A DNA stretch of 64,000 bases from an uncultured Lachnospiraceae bacterium (GTDB lineage Bacteria; Bacillota; Clostridia; Lachnospirales; Lachnospiraceae): assembly GCA_947164605.1 (NCBI GenBank), contig CAMUXE010000012.1:1-64000 (forward strand), written 5' to 3'. The notes beneath the pieces were generated by a model. It was not told where the DNA came from, ran no database searches, and was given only the letters and a program-made list of their open reading frames with translations. Below are positions 36,176 through 45,101 of the stretch, piece by piece. Numbering within the stretch: the stretch's first letter is position 1; each line of letters starts with the position of its first letter. Position numbers and translations under genes: made by a program.

Positions 36176-37852
36176 ATGAAACTTAATGGATCAGAGATCG
36201 TTGTTGAATGTTTAAAAGAACAGGGAGTAGACACCGTATTTGGATATCCAGGTGGTGCAATACTTAATGTCTATGATGCTTTATACAAGCACTCAGATGA
36301 GATTACACACATTCTTACATCCCATGAGCAGGGTGCTTCCCATGCTGCTGATGGTTATGCAAGAGCTACTGGTAAGGTTGGCGTATGTTTCGCAACATCT
36401 GGCCCAGGTGCAACAAATCTTGTAACAGGTATTGCGACAGCTTACATGGATTCAATTCCAGTTGTAGCAATTACTTGTAATGTTACAGTTCCACTTTTGG
36501 GACGTGATTCTTTCCAGGAAATAGATATAAAGGGCATTACAATGCCTATTACAAAGCATAACTTTATCGTTAAGGATGTTAAGCATCTCGCCTCAACTAT
36601 TCGTCAGGCATTTAAGATTGCTCAGGAAGGCAGACCAGGCCCAGTACTTATCGATATCACAAAGGATGCAACTGCCAAGGAGTGCGATTACGTTAAGGAG
36701 ACACCAGAACCAATCGTTCCTAAGACTGATACAATCACTGAGGAAGACATCGATAAGGCTGCAAAGATGATTGCTGCCAGCAAGAAACCATATATCTTTG
36801 TAGGTGGTGGTGTGATTGCGTCCAATGCTTCGGATGAGCTCGCACGCTTTGTTAAAAAGGTAGATGCCCCTGTCTGCGATACACTTATGGGTAAGGGAGC
36901 ATTTGACGGAACTAATCCTCTCTATTCTGGCATGCTTGGTATGCACGGAACAAAGGCTTCAAACTTTGGAGTATCAGATTGTGACCTTTTGATTTCTATC
37001 GGTGTAAGATTCTCAGACAGAGTTACAGGTAATGCTAAGAAGTTTGCCAGTAAGGCAAAGATTCTTCAGTTTGATGTAGATGCTGCTGAGATTAACAAGA
37101 ATATCAAGACAGATGCAAGCGTTGTAGGTGACGCTGCAGAAATCTTAAAGAGAATCAACGCTAAGCTTGCTCAGATGGACCACAAGGAGTGGATTGCTCA
37201 GATTGAAGACTATAAGAAGAAGTTCCCACTCACATACGAGAAGGGCTTCAACGGTCCTTCAATTATGCAGGCTATCTATGAGGCAACAAAGGGCGAGGCT
37301 CTTATTTCAACAGATGTAGGTCAGCATCAGATGTGGGCTGCTCAGTATTATAGATATAAGAACCCTAGAGCTCTTATGACTTCAGGCGGACTTGGAACTA
37401 TGGGCTATGGACTTGGCGCTGCTATAGGTGCTAAGGTTGCAGCTAAGGATAAGACTGTTATCAATATTGCTGGTGATGGCTGCTTTAGAATGAACCTAAA
37501 CGAGGTTGCGACAGCTACTAGATACAACATCCCTGTTATTGAGATTGTCTTCAACAACCATGTATTGGGAATGGTTAGACAGTGGCAGGATCTTTTCTAT
37601 GGTAAGAGATACTCTGCAACAGTTCTTGATGACAATGTTGATTTTGCAAAGGTTGCTGAAGGCCTTGGCGCTAAGGGTTATACTGTAAAGAATATGGATG
37701 AGTTTAAGTATGCATTGGCAGAAGCTATCAGCCTTAACATTCCATGTGTTATCGATTGTCAGATTGGCAAGGATGACAAGGTATATCCTATGGTTAGCCC
37801 AGGAGCTGCTATCTCAGAAGCATTTGACCAGACAGATGTGAAGAAAGACTGA
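36176..37852 (+). CDS. ilvB: Acetolactate synthase, large (catalytic) subunit
   Basis: Protein of 558 residues. The ThDP-binding Glu is in HILTSHEQGASHAADGYARA, the FAD-linked central domain follows, and the ThDP motif is GDGCFRMNLNEVATATRYNI ending in NN (FNNHVLGMVRQWQDLFYGKR). These features and the Q-D-F-Y/F motif point to anabolic acetohydroxyacid synthase, not the catabolic AlsS. It condenses pyruvate with pyruvate or 2-oxobutyrate. The regulatory small subunit ilvN does not follow; the operon ends here at a terminator. Pairing with ilvD and leuB confirms a branched-chain amino acid role. Confidence 0.96.
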   Translation: MKLNGSEIVVECLKEQGVDTVFGYPGGAILNVYDALYKHSDEITHILTSHEQGASHAADGYARATGKVGVCFATSGPGATNLVTGIATAYMDSIPVVAITCNVTVPLLGRDSFQEIDIKGITMPITKHNFIVKDVKHLASTIRQAFKIAQEGRPGPVLIDITKDATAKECDYVKETPEPIVPKTDTITEEDIDKAAKMIAASKKPYIFVGGGVIASNASDELARFVKKVDAPVCDTLMGKGAFDGTNPLYSGMLGMHGTKASNFGVSDCDLLISIGVRFSDRVTGNAKKFASKAKILQFDVDAAEINKNIKTDASVVGDAAEILKRINAKLAQMDHKEWIAQIEDYKKKFPLTYEKGFNGPSIMQAIYEATKGEALISTDVGQHQMWAAQYYRYKNPRALMTSGGLGTMGYGLGAAIGAKVAAKDKTVINIAGDGCFRMNLNEVATATRYNIPVIEIVFNNHVLGMVRQWQDLFYGKRYSATVLDDNVDFAKVAEGLGAKGYTVKNMDEFKYALAEAISLNIPCVIDCQIGKDDKVYPMVSPGAAISEAFDQTDVKKD

Positions 37853-37912
37853 TTCTAGGACTGACAGTCGTCATCTTAAGAAGATATAATCGTAAGAACT
37901 TAAATATTTAAG

Positions 37913-37952
37913 CCGCGGGATTAAGACTTGTTCTTATCCTGCGGTTTTTTTG
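37913..37952 (+). terminator. Terminator after ilvB
   Basis: CCGCGGGATTAAGA (37913-37926) pairs with TCTTATCCTGCGG (37932-37944) with a small mismatch, followed by seven T. Confidence 0.92.
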
Positions 37953-38016
37953 CCTTAGGTATTCGGCTTAATTATTCTGCTTGACTTTAAAAGTCTGGAG
38001 GGCTAGAATAAAAGAA

Positions 38017-38170
38017 GTTTGTTGCACTCGGCAACGCAGGTGCAAGGAACCTCAATATCGTCGTTTGTGGTGGCCCGATGCGTCGTGTCACGGAATCAGC
38101 GTCGTGAAATATTTAGTACATGTAGTTTGCAGCAGTCCGATGCGTCGCATTGCAATGGAAGTATGCTGCA
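38017..38170 (+). repeat. Repeat-bearing, structured leader of serC
   Basis: Two 23-nt copies begin GTTTG and end CCGATGCGTCG at 38063-38085 and 38125-38147 (62 nt apart); they differ at five positions, all transitions. A more diverged third copy starts at 38017. Local pairings are TTGCAC/GTGCAA (38022-38027, 38040-38045), the competing GTTGC/GCAAC (38021-38025, 38031-38035), and TGCAGCA/TGCTGCA (38128-38134, 38164-38170) closing a loop that contains the palindrome CATTGCAATG. No T-box sequence is present. The rest of the 343-nt gap between ilvB and serC has only the terminator. Confidence 0.5.
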
Positions 38171-38195
38171 TGTAAGATTTAGGAGGATTTTTAAA

Positions 38196-39281
38196 ATGGC
38201 AAGAATTTACAATTTTAGTGCCGGCCCAGCTGTATTACCAGAAGAGGTATTAAAAGAGGCAGCTGAAGAGATGATGGATTACCGTGGATGCGGTATGTCA
38301 GTAATGGAGATGAGCCATCGTTCAAAGATGTACGATGATATCATCAAGGCTGCAGAGCAGGATTTAAGAGATCTTTTGAATGTTCCAGATAACTACAAGG
38401 TTCTCTTCCTTCAGGGTGGTGCATACCAGTTCTTCGCAGAAGTTCCTATGAACCTTATGAAGAACAAGAAGGCTGCTTACATCGTAACAGGCCAGTGGGC
38501 TAAAAAGGCTTATAAAGAGGCTCAGATCTACGGTGATGCTGTAGCAGTAGCTTCATCAGAGGATAAGACATTCTCTTACATTCCAGATTGTTCAGATCTT
38601 GACATCCCAGAGGATGCTGATTATGTATATATCTGCGAGAACAACACAATTTACGGTACAGCTTATCACAAGCTTCCTAACACAAAGGGTAAGATTCTTG
38701 TATCTGATGTATCTTCAAAGTTCCTTTCTGAGCCAGCTGATATCAGCAAGTACGGCGTATATTACGGCGGTGTTCAGAAGAATATCGGACCTGCAGGTTG
38801 CGTAATCGCAATCATCAGAGAAGACCTCATCACAGATGATGTTCTTCCAGGAACTCCTACAATGCTTAAGTGGAAGACTCAGGCCGATGCTGATTCTCTC
38901 TTCAACACACCTCCATGCTACAACATCTACATGTGTGGTAAGGTATTCAAGTGGCTCAAGAACATGGGCGGACTTGAGGTTATGAAGCAGAGAAATGAAG
39001 AGAAGGCTGCAATCCTTTACGATTTCCTTGATAACAGCAAGCTTTTCAAGGGAACAGTTGTTAAGGAAGACAGATCTCTTATGAACGTTCCATTCATCAC
39101 AGGTGATAAGGACTTAGATGCTAAGTTCGTTGCTGAAGCTAAGGCCGCTGGTCTTGAGAACCTTAAGGGTCACAGAACAGTTGGTGGTATGAGAGCTTCT
39201 ATCTACAATGCTATGCCAAAGGCTGGTGTTGAGAAGTTAGTTGAGTTCATGACACAGTTCGAGAAGGAGAATCTTAAGTAA
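38196..39281 (+). CDS. serC: Phosphoserine aminotransferase
   Basis: Protein of 361 residues. It starts at ATG 38196 (ARIYNFSAGPAVLPEEVL), with TTTAGGAGG upstream; the frame stays open 59 codons further upstream but those residues are unlike any SerC. The PLP Lys is in YGGVQKNIGPAG, and the C-terminal GHRTVGGMRASIYNAMP binds the phosphate of the substrate. It transaminates 3-phosphohydroxypyruvate to phosphoserine. It is translationally coupled to serA (TAATG) and preceded by an unusual repeat-containing leader. Confidence 0.96.
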   Translation: MARIYNFSAGPAVLPEEVLKEAAEEMMDYRGCGMSVMEMSHRSKMYDDIIKAAEQDLRDLLNVPDNYKVLFLQGGAYQFFAEVPMNLMKNKKAAYIVTGQWAKKAYKEAQIYGDAVAVASSEDKTFSYIPDCSDLDIPEDADYVYICENNTIYGTAYHKLPNTKGKILVSDVSSKFLSEPADISKYGVYYGGVQKNIGPAGCVIAIIREDLITDDVLPGTPTMLKWKTQADADSLFNTPPCYNIYMCGKVFKWLKNMGGLEVMKQRNEEKAAILYDFLDNSKLFKGTVVKEDRSLMNVPFITGDKDLDAKFVAEAKAAGLENLKGHRTVGGMRASIYNAMPKAGVEKLVEFMTQFEKENLK

Positions 39282-40444
39282 TGTATAACGTTAATTGTTT
39301 AAATAATATTTCATCAAAGGGTACAGACCTTTTTTCTGATGCATATAAGATTGATGCTACTTTTGAAGAGGCTGATGCAGTTCTTGTAAGAAGTGCAAAG
39401 ATGCATGATATGGATCTTCCAGCTAGCCTTCTTGCAATCGCAAGAGCTGGTGCTGGTGTTAACAATATTCCACTTGATAAGTGTGCTGAGCATGGTATTG
39501 TAGTATTCAATACACCTGGTGCTAATGCAAATGCAGTTAAGGAGCACGTTATCGCATCTATGCTTCTCGCAGCTAGAGATGAAATCGGCGGCGTAGAGTG
39601 GGTTAAGGAAAACAAGGATGATGCTGATATCGCAAAGACAGCTGAGAAGGCTAAGAAGGCTTTTGCTGGTACTGAAATCTCTGGCAAGAAGCTCGGTGTT
39701 ATCGGCCTTGGTGCTATCGGTCAGTTAGTTGCTAATGCAGCTATCGCTCTTGGCATGGAAGTTTATGGTTATGATCCATACCTTTCAGTAAACGCTGCTT
39801 GGAATCTTTCAAGCAAGGTTAAGCACATTGTTAATGTTGAGGATATCTACAAGGAGTGTAACTACATCACAGTTCACGTTCCAGCTCTCGACAGCACAAA
39901 GGGTATGATCAACAAGGCTGCATTTGACATGATGCAGGAAGGCACAGTAATCATTAACTGTGCAAGAGATATTCTTGTTGATGAGAAGGCTATCGTTGAT
40001 GCTATCGCTTCTGGTAAGGTTAAGAAGTATGTTTCTGATTTCCCTAACACAGCTTCAGTTAATATGGATGGCGCTATCGTATTCCCACACCTCGGTGCTT
40101 CTACAGAAGAGGCTGAGGAGAACTGTGCAGTTATGGCTGTTCAGGAGCTTAGAGATTACATCGAGAATGGTAATATCTGCCACTCTGTAAATTACCCTGC
40201 ATGTGATATGGGCGTTTGTGCAACTGCTGGTAGAGTAGCTATCTGTCACAAGAATGTTCCTGCTGTAATCAGCAAGATCACATCTGTTATGGGTGATGCA
40301 GGCATCAACATCGAGGAGATGTCTAACAAGTCAAAGAATGACTATGCATACTCACTTCTTGATATCAGTAGAGCTGCATCTGATGCAGTTGTTGAGAAGT
40401 TATCAGCAATTGATGGCGTAATCAAGGTTAGAGTTGTAAAGTAA
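39281..40444 (+). CDS. serA: D-3-phosphoglycerate dehydrogenase (ACT-containing)
   Basis: Protein of 387 residues, the short serA form: NAD-binding catalytic core plus one C-terminal ACT domain (about 315-387). GVIGLGAIGQLVANAAIALG is the Rossmann loop; NCARDILVDEKAI carries the catalytic Arg and FPHLGASTEEAEENC the catalytic His. The usual Glu segment (D-V-F-E) reads SDFPNTAS, as in the Clostridia-type subfamily. It starts serine synthesis by oxidising 3-phosphoglycerate; the ACT domain suggests serine feedback. Its ATG shares the last base of the serC stop. A strong terminator follows. Confidence 0.93.
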   Translation: MYNVNCLNNISSKGTDLFSDAYKIDATFEEADAVLVRSAKMHDMDLPASLLAIARAGAGVNNIPLDKCAEHGIVVFNTPGANANAVKEHVIASMLLAARDEIGGVEWVKENKDDADIAKTAEKAKKAFAGTEISGKKLGVIGLGAIGQLVANAAIALGMEVYGYDPYLSVNAAWNLSSKVKHIVNVEDIYKECNYITVHVPALDSTKGMINKAAFDMMQEGTVIINCARDILVDEKAIVDAIASGKVKKYVSDFPNTASVNMDGAIVFPHLGASTEEAEENCAVMAVQELRDYIENGNICHSVNYPACDMGVCATAGRVAICHKNVPAVISKITSVMGDAGINIEEMSNKSKNDYAYSLLDISRAASDAVVEKLSAIDGVIKVRVVK

Positions 40445-40471
40445 TCAGATATTTAGCTTGATTTTTATAAT

Positions 40472-40513
40472 AAACTGCTTTTGGGACTTGTCTCAAAAGC
40501 AGTTTTTTTTTAT
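40472..40513 (+). terminator. Strong terminator after serA
   Basis: Perfect 12-bp stem AAACTGCTTTTG (40472-40483) / CAAAAGCAGTTT (40494-40505), then a long T run. Confidence 0.96.
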
Positions 40514-40564
40514 AATTTGCTTTTAAATAATTCTTTTATATCAAGCAATTAGTCCATTAAAAGG

Positions 40565-40594
40565 CTACAAATGGGACAAATCTTGTAGTATAAT
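40565..40594 (+). promoter_or_regulatory. Promoter of the DUF1015 gene with inverted repeat
   Basis: TATAAT at 40589-40594. The -35 region has no good match, but CTACAA (40565-40570) and TTGTAG (40583-40588) form a perfect inverted repeat with a 12-nt spacer that ends against the -10 box. An activator or repressor could bind there. Confidence 0.45.
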
Positions 40595-40639
40595 TACAAT
40601 AAGATTTTTTAAAAATATGATTAAGAAAAGGAGCAGACT

Positions 40640-41872
40640 ATGGCACAGGTAAGACCATTTAAGTGTGTGAGACCAGCGGCAAATGTTGTTGATAAGGTAG
40701 CAGCACTTCCATACGATGTATATAACAGAGCAGAGGCTAAGCAGGTTGTAGAAAAGAATCCAATCTCTTTCCTTGCAATTGACAGAGCAGAGACTCAGTT
40801 TGATGACTCTCACGATATGTATGCTGATGATGTCTATGAGAAAGCAAGAGAAATCTTTGAAAAGCAGCTTGCTGAAGGAATATATGAGAGTGATGAGAGC
40901 CTGGCATATTATGTATATGCTCTTACAATGGATGGAAGAACTCAGACTGGTATTGTTGCCTGCTCATCTATAGATGATTATCAGAACGGCGTGATAAAGA
41001 AGCACGAGAACACAAGAGCCGAGAAGGAAGCTGACAGAATTCACCACGTTGATACTATGAGCGCACAGACAGGACCTATCTTCCTTGCTTACAGGGCCAA
41101 TGAGGTTATCAGAGCTGAAGTAGCCAAGGCTAAGGCAGCAGGCTCTATATATGACTTTACATCGGAAGATGGAATAAGACATCAGGTATATAAGATTGAC
41201 AATGCTGACAGCGTGAAGGCTATAAAGGAAGCATTTGACGGAATCAATGAGATCTATATCGCTGACGGTCACCACAGAGCTGCATCTGCAGTAAAGGTTG
41301 GCCTCAAGAGAAGAGACGAGAACCCTGGATACACAGGAGATGAGGAGTTCAATTTCTTCCTCTCAGTTCTCTTCCCAGACGAGGAACTTATGATTCTTCC
41401 ATACAACCGTGTGCTTATGGACTTAAATGGACTTAGCACAGAGGCCTTCCTTGCAGAAGTCGCAAAGAAATTTGACATAGAAGAGCTTAACTCTGCCTTT
41501 GAGCCTGATAAGAAGGCTACATTTGGTATGTTCCTTGATGACAAGTGGTACAAACTTAGTGCTCACAAGGATATCTTAAGCACAGATCCTGTTGCTGGTC
41601 TTGATGTGGCAATTCTCCAGGACAATCTTCTTGATCCAATCCTTGGAATTAAGAATCCAAAGACTGATCCTAGAATTGACTTTGTAGGCGGAATTAGAGG
41701 AATTGGTGAGCTTGAGAAGAGATGTCATGAGGATGCCAAGGTTGCTTTCTCTATGTATGCAACTTCAATCGCTGAGCTCTTTGATGTGGCTGATGCAGGT
41801 CTTCTTATGCCACCTAAGTCTACTTGGTTTGAGCCAAAACTCAGAAGCGGTATTTTTATTCATAGAATTTAA
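40640..41872 (+). CDS. DUF1015 family protein
   Basis: Protein of 410 residues, normal for DUF1015. Conserved blocks are VRPFKCVRPAANVVDKVAALPYDVYN at the start (of which PYDVYNRAEA is distinctive), KKHENTRAEKEADRIHHVDT in the centre, YIADGHHRAASAVK, and a C-terminal FVGGIRGIGELEKRC. The ADGHHR segment resembles the D-G-H-x-R of ParB-like nucleotide-binding proteins, including ADP-dependent serine kinase. It is commonly beside serC-serA in Firmicutes, as here, though with its own promoter. Function is not established; a role in phosphoserine or serine handling is inferred from context. Confidence 0.88.
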   Translation: MAQVRPFKCVRPAANVVDKVAALPYDVYNRAEAKQVVEKNPISFLAIDRAETQFDDSHDMYADDVYEKAREIFEKQLAEGIYESDESLAYYVYALTMDGRTQTGIVACSSIDDYQNGVIKKHENTRAEKEADRIHHVDTMSAQTGPIFLAYRANEVIRAEVAKAKAAGSIYDFTSEDGIRHQVYKIDNADSVKAIKEAFDGINEIYIADGHHRAASAVKVGLKRRDENPGYTGDEEFNFFLSVLFPDEELMILPYNRVLMDLNGLSTEAFLAEVAKKFDIEELNSAFEPDKKATFGMFLDDKWYKLSAHKDILSTDPVAGLDVAILQDNLLDPILGIKNPKTDPRIDFVGGIRGIGELEKRCHEDAKVAFSMYATSIAELFDVADAGLLMPPKSTWFEPKLRSGIFIHRI

Positions 41873-41913
41873 GACTAAAAGGGGGACGATTTTAAGACAG
41901 GAGAAAGAAAAGT

Positions 41914-42759
41914 ATGATAAACAGCACAATCGAGATTGAGCTTGATTATGAAAAGTTGGGTTTTGAAAAGAAATCTAATGCAGCTACTATGACAATGTAT
42001 ATTAGGGATACTTATCCTCAATATCAGAATCCCTTTAAAAGACCCCTCTTAATTATATGTCCAGGTGGTGGCTATGATCATCACTCTCCAAGAGAGGGAG
42101 AGGCTATAGCTATTAGAATGCTTGATTTAGGCCTTAACTGCATAGTTTTGAGATATAGCCTAGAGCCTGACAGATTTCCTTGTCAGCTGTTTGAGGCCGC
42201 TTATGCTGTAAGATATGCAAGGCAACACGCTGAGGAATGGGACAGCGACCCTGATAAGGTTATAATTGCCGGCTTCTCGGCAGGAGGTCACGTGGCCTCA
42301 AGCTTGGGAGCATTTTATAACAAGGATCTTATGAAACCTTTGCTTGAAGAGCTGAAGGCAAGCCCTGAGGAGATAAGGCCGGATAAGCTCTTACTTGGAT
42401 ATCCGGTTATTACATCAGGTGAATATGCCCATAAGGGATCATTTGAGAAGCTTTTAGGTACAGACAGCGATGACAAGTTAAGAGAAATGGTCTCTATTGA
42501 GAAACATATTGACAGCACTTTTCCGCCATCTTTTATCTGGCATACACAGAAAGATGGCAGTGTTCCAGTCATGAATTCAATCTTGCTTTTAAATGAGCTT
42601 ATCGCCAAGCAGGTTGATACTCAGTTCCACATATTTACCGAGGGTAAGCATGGATTGGGGCTTGGAACAAAGGATACAGATACAAAAAATTGCGACCACT
42701 ATCAGCCGGAGATTTACGTGTGGACGGATATGTTTGCACAGTGGGCTAAAGAGAGCTAG
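41914..42759 (+). CDS. Alpha/beta hydrolase, carbohydrate-acetylesterase-like
   Basis: Protein of 281 residues without signal peptide. CPGGGYDHHSPREGE holds the oxyanion loop, GFSAGGHVAS the nucleophilic Ser (about residue 119), and EGKHGLGLGTKD near the end the catalytic His; SFIWHTQKDGSVP carries the acid. The layout matches cytoplasmic acetylesterases of the Aes/BD-FAE and carbohydrate-esterase type seen in fibre-degrading Lachnospiraceae. Substrate is not predictable. It is the first gene of a group with the branching-enzyme-like protein and MscS, 41 nt after the DUF1015 gene. Confidence 0.82.
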   Translation: MINSTIEIELDYEKLGFEKKSNAATMTMYIRDTYPQYQNPFKRPLLIICPGGGYDHHSPREGEAIAIRMLDLGLNCIVLRYSLEPDRFPCQLFEAAYAVRYARQHAEEWDSDPDKVIIAGFSAGGHVASSLGAFYNKDLMKPLLEELKASPEEIRPDKLLLGYPVITSGEYAHKGSFEKLLGTDSDDKLREMVSIEKHIDSTFPPSFIWHTQKDGSVPVMNSILLLNELIAKQVDTQFHIFTEGKHGLGLGTKDTDTKNCDHYQPEIYVWTDMFAQWAKES

Positions 42760-42785
42760 ATTTTGGCAGGAGAAAAGAGGTGCTT

Positions 42786-45098
42786 ATGAGCAGCAAGTTA
42801 TATGAATATATGAACTGGCCTGACATAGAGGGTTTGGTTTACTCAGAATGCAGTAATCCATACAGCCTTTTGGGGGCATCAATGACTAAAGATGGTATGC
42901 TTGTTCAGGCTTTTAGACCAGAAGCAGTTGAAATCAATGTCTCAGTCGAGGGCAAAAAGAAAAAGTACCCTATGGAGAAGATTGATGAGGCGGGTTATTT
43001 TGCCTGCCTAATACCAGCTAAGAAAATAGAAAAATATAAGCTTATAGTCGAGGATATTAAGGGGAAAACTTCGGAGTTTGTTGACCCATATAGCCTAAGA
43101 GGACAGCTTGATAAGGACTGGCTAAAGAAGTTTAAAGTGGGAAATGCTTATGATGCCTATGACTATCTTGGCAGCCATGAGATGACAATTGACGGAGTAT
43201 CCGGTGTTTACTTTACAGTTTGGGCTCCAAATGCAAGAAGAGTCAGTATTATAGGTGACTTTAATAAGAATGATGGAAGAGTTTTACAGATGAATCTGGA
43301 CAAGGAGAGCGGAGTCTTTGAGCTCTTTGTTCCAGGCTTGTCAAGCGGAGACGCCTATCTCTTTGAAGTTAGACTTAAGGATGGCTCGATAGCAAAGAAA
43401 CTAGACCCATATGCTAAGGCCTGTGTCGAGCTTGATCAGCTTTATTCAGTTGCTGATGCCAAGTCTTCTTTTGAGTACAGCGATAAGGCCTTCTTGGACA
43501 AGAGAACTAGTGCGGCTGACAGCCACAAGGAGCCTATGTCTGTTTTAGAGCTCAACAGAGAGAGCTTTAGAGATGAGGCGCTTGTGAAAAAGGTTAAAGA
43601 TATGGGCTTTAATTATGTAGAGCTCACAAACCTCTTTATGGCTGAACTTGACAGGATTGACCAGAATATGACCAACTTTGCCATGTGTGAGGAGTTTGAT
43701 TTAGATGAAATAAAGAGTCTGATCAATGATTTCCATAAGACTGGCATAGGAGTAATAGTTGATTGTAATATAGCCTACCTAAGTCAGGGCATGTACAGCT
43801 TGGTATATTTTGACGGAAGTCATCTCTATGACAAGAGTCAGGTGAGCCTCTATAACCATGAGGCGCTCAATGTAGCTACATTTGACTATAGGAAGCCTCA
43901 GGTAAGGTCTTACCTCAATTCGAGCATTATATACTGCTTGAAGGAATTGCACGCTGATGGACTCAAGTTCCCAGAAGTGGCTTCTATGCTCTATCTTGAC
44001 TATGGAAGAGTTGGAGGCCAGTGGGAGACTAACATCTACGGAGGCAATGAGAATCTTGAGGCCATAGATTATATTAAGTCTCTTAAAAAGACCATTAAAA
44101 AAGCCGGTTTTGAGACAATCCTTATAGCTGAGGAGAGCAGTGCTTTCGGTGGAGTTTGCGGAGAGCCAGCTGATGACTGTCTTGGATTTGACTATAAGTG
44201 GAATGATGGCTTTAAAAAGGACTTTGTAGAGTTTTACAGAACTGATCCTCTTTTTAGGAAGGGCTACTACAAGAACCTGACAAATCCTATGCTCTATCAG
44301 TATAGAGAGAGCTTCTTTGTAGGCTTCTCAAAAAATGGTTATGGTCACTATTTTGGAAATTTGGCAGAAATGTCACCTTCAGGCGATGGGCTTGCCCATG
44401 CTAAGTCTGCCCTGGACTTTATATACGCATATCCAGGAAAGAAACTTGTAAATATTGAGGAGACTAAGGGCCTCGAGGATCATGTGAGGATGCTCAATGA
44501 TATCTTAAAGAGCCATGAGGAACTTTATCTCTTAGATGAGGACCAGGATGGATTTGACTGGGTTGATGATGAATCTGTTGATGAAACTCTTATAGCTTTT
44601 GCTAGAAAGAGCCAGGACAAGGAGATGACTGTTGTTGTCAATTTCACACCTGTAAAGAGAACAGGCTTTAAACTCGGAGTTATGAAGGCTGGCAAATACA
44701 GAGATATCTTTACTGGCAAGGAATACTTGTCATATGATGAGGCATCTAAGGGATGTCCAGAGACTATAGAGATTGACATAGATCAATTGGGATCGCTCTA
44801 TCTTGAATACACAGAGTACACTCCTATTGAAAAAGAGGAGATCAAGATTAAGAAGGCTGCTAAGAAGGCCTTAGACGATGCCATGAAGGAAGTCTATATT
44901 TCTCTTAAGAGAGAGGAGGAGGCTGAACTGAGAGCTAAGGCGGCCAAGGAGGCTGAGGCAATAGCTCTAGAAGCAGCAGCTACAGCGCTTGAGGCATCAA
45001 AGGAGGCCCGGAAGAAGGCCAGAGATGCTCAGAAAGAGTGCGAGAGAATTAAGAAAGATATGGAAAGCAAACTTGATGCTTTACATAAAGGTAAGTAA
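42786..45098 (+). CDS. Glycogen-branching-enzyme-like protein, active site lost, coiled-coil tail
   Basis: About 770 residues. Homology to GlgB runs throughout: an N-terminal CBM48-like region (YFTVWAPNARRVSIIGDFN), the barrel with NYVELTNLF, VATFDYRKPQVRSYL, VASMLYLDYGR, YGGNENLEAIDY and FDYKWNDGF, and the C-terminal beta domain. The catalytic residues are gone: the nucleophile segment D-G-L-R-V-D-A-V is DGLKFPEV with Pro396 for Asp; region IV S-H-D-E is SKNG; region I N/A-H is AYLS. Only the acid Glu (IAEESSAFG, residues 449-450) remains. The last 90 residues form an Ala/Glu/Lys coiled coil not found in GlgB. Start at ATG 42786, five nt after AAGAGG. Probably a glucan-binding or scaffold pseudoenzyme; MscS lies 3 nt on. 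Confidence 0.85.
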   Translation: MSSKLYEYMNWPDIEGLVYSECSNPYSLLGASMTKDGMLVQAFRPEAVEINVSVEGKKKKYPMEKIDEAGYFACLIPAKKIEKYKLIVEDIKGKTSEFVDPYSLRGQLDKDWLKKFKVGNAYDAYDYLGSHEMTIDGVSGVYFTVWAPNARRVSIIGDFNKNDGRVLQMNLDKESGVFELFVPGLSSGDAYLFEVRLKDGSIAKKLDPYAKACVELDQLYSVADAKSSFEYSDKAFLDKRTSAADSHKEPMSVLELNRESFRDEALVKKVKDMGFNYVELTNLFMAELDRIDQNMTNFAMCEEFDLDEIKSLINDFHKTGIGVIVDCNIAYLSQGMYSLVYFDGSHLYDKSQVSLYNHEALNVATFDYRKPQVRSYLNSSIIYCLKELHADGLKFPEVASMLYLDYGRVGGQWETNIYGGNENLEAIDYIKSLKKTIKKAGFETILIAEESSAFGGVCGEPADDCLGFDYKWNDGFKKDFVEFYRTDPLFRKGYYKNLTNPMLYQYRESFFVGFSKNGYGHYFGNLAEMSPSGDGLAHAKSALDFIYAYPGKKLVNIEETKGLEDHVRMLNDILKSHEELYLLDEDQDGFDWVDDESVDETLIAFARKSQDKEMTVVVNFTPVKRTGFKLGVMKAGKYRDIFTGKEYLSYDEASKGCPETIEIDIDQLGSLYLEYTEYTPIEKEEIKIKKAAKKALDDAMKEVYISLKREEEAELRAKAAKEAEAIALEAAATALEASKEARKKARDAQKECERIKKDMESKLDALHKGK

Positions 45099-45101
45099 TG
45101 A

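Noticed and set aside
38019..38195. In-frame 59-codon extension of serC
   Set aside because: The codons run through the repeat/hairpin leader and are unlike SerC; a good ribosome site and family start occur at 38196.
33000..38195. T-box or leader peptide controlling leu/ilv/ser genes
   Set aside because: No AGGGTGG-type T-box sequence or run of Leu/Val/Ser codons with an attenuator was found.
39281..40444. SerA judged inactive because the catalytic Glu is not in the standard D-V-F-E form
   Set aside because: The DFP-type segment is, as far as I recall, shared by the Clostridia subfamily that functions with serC; Arg and His are present.
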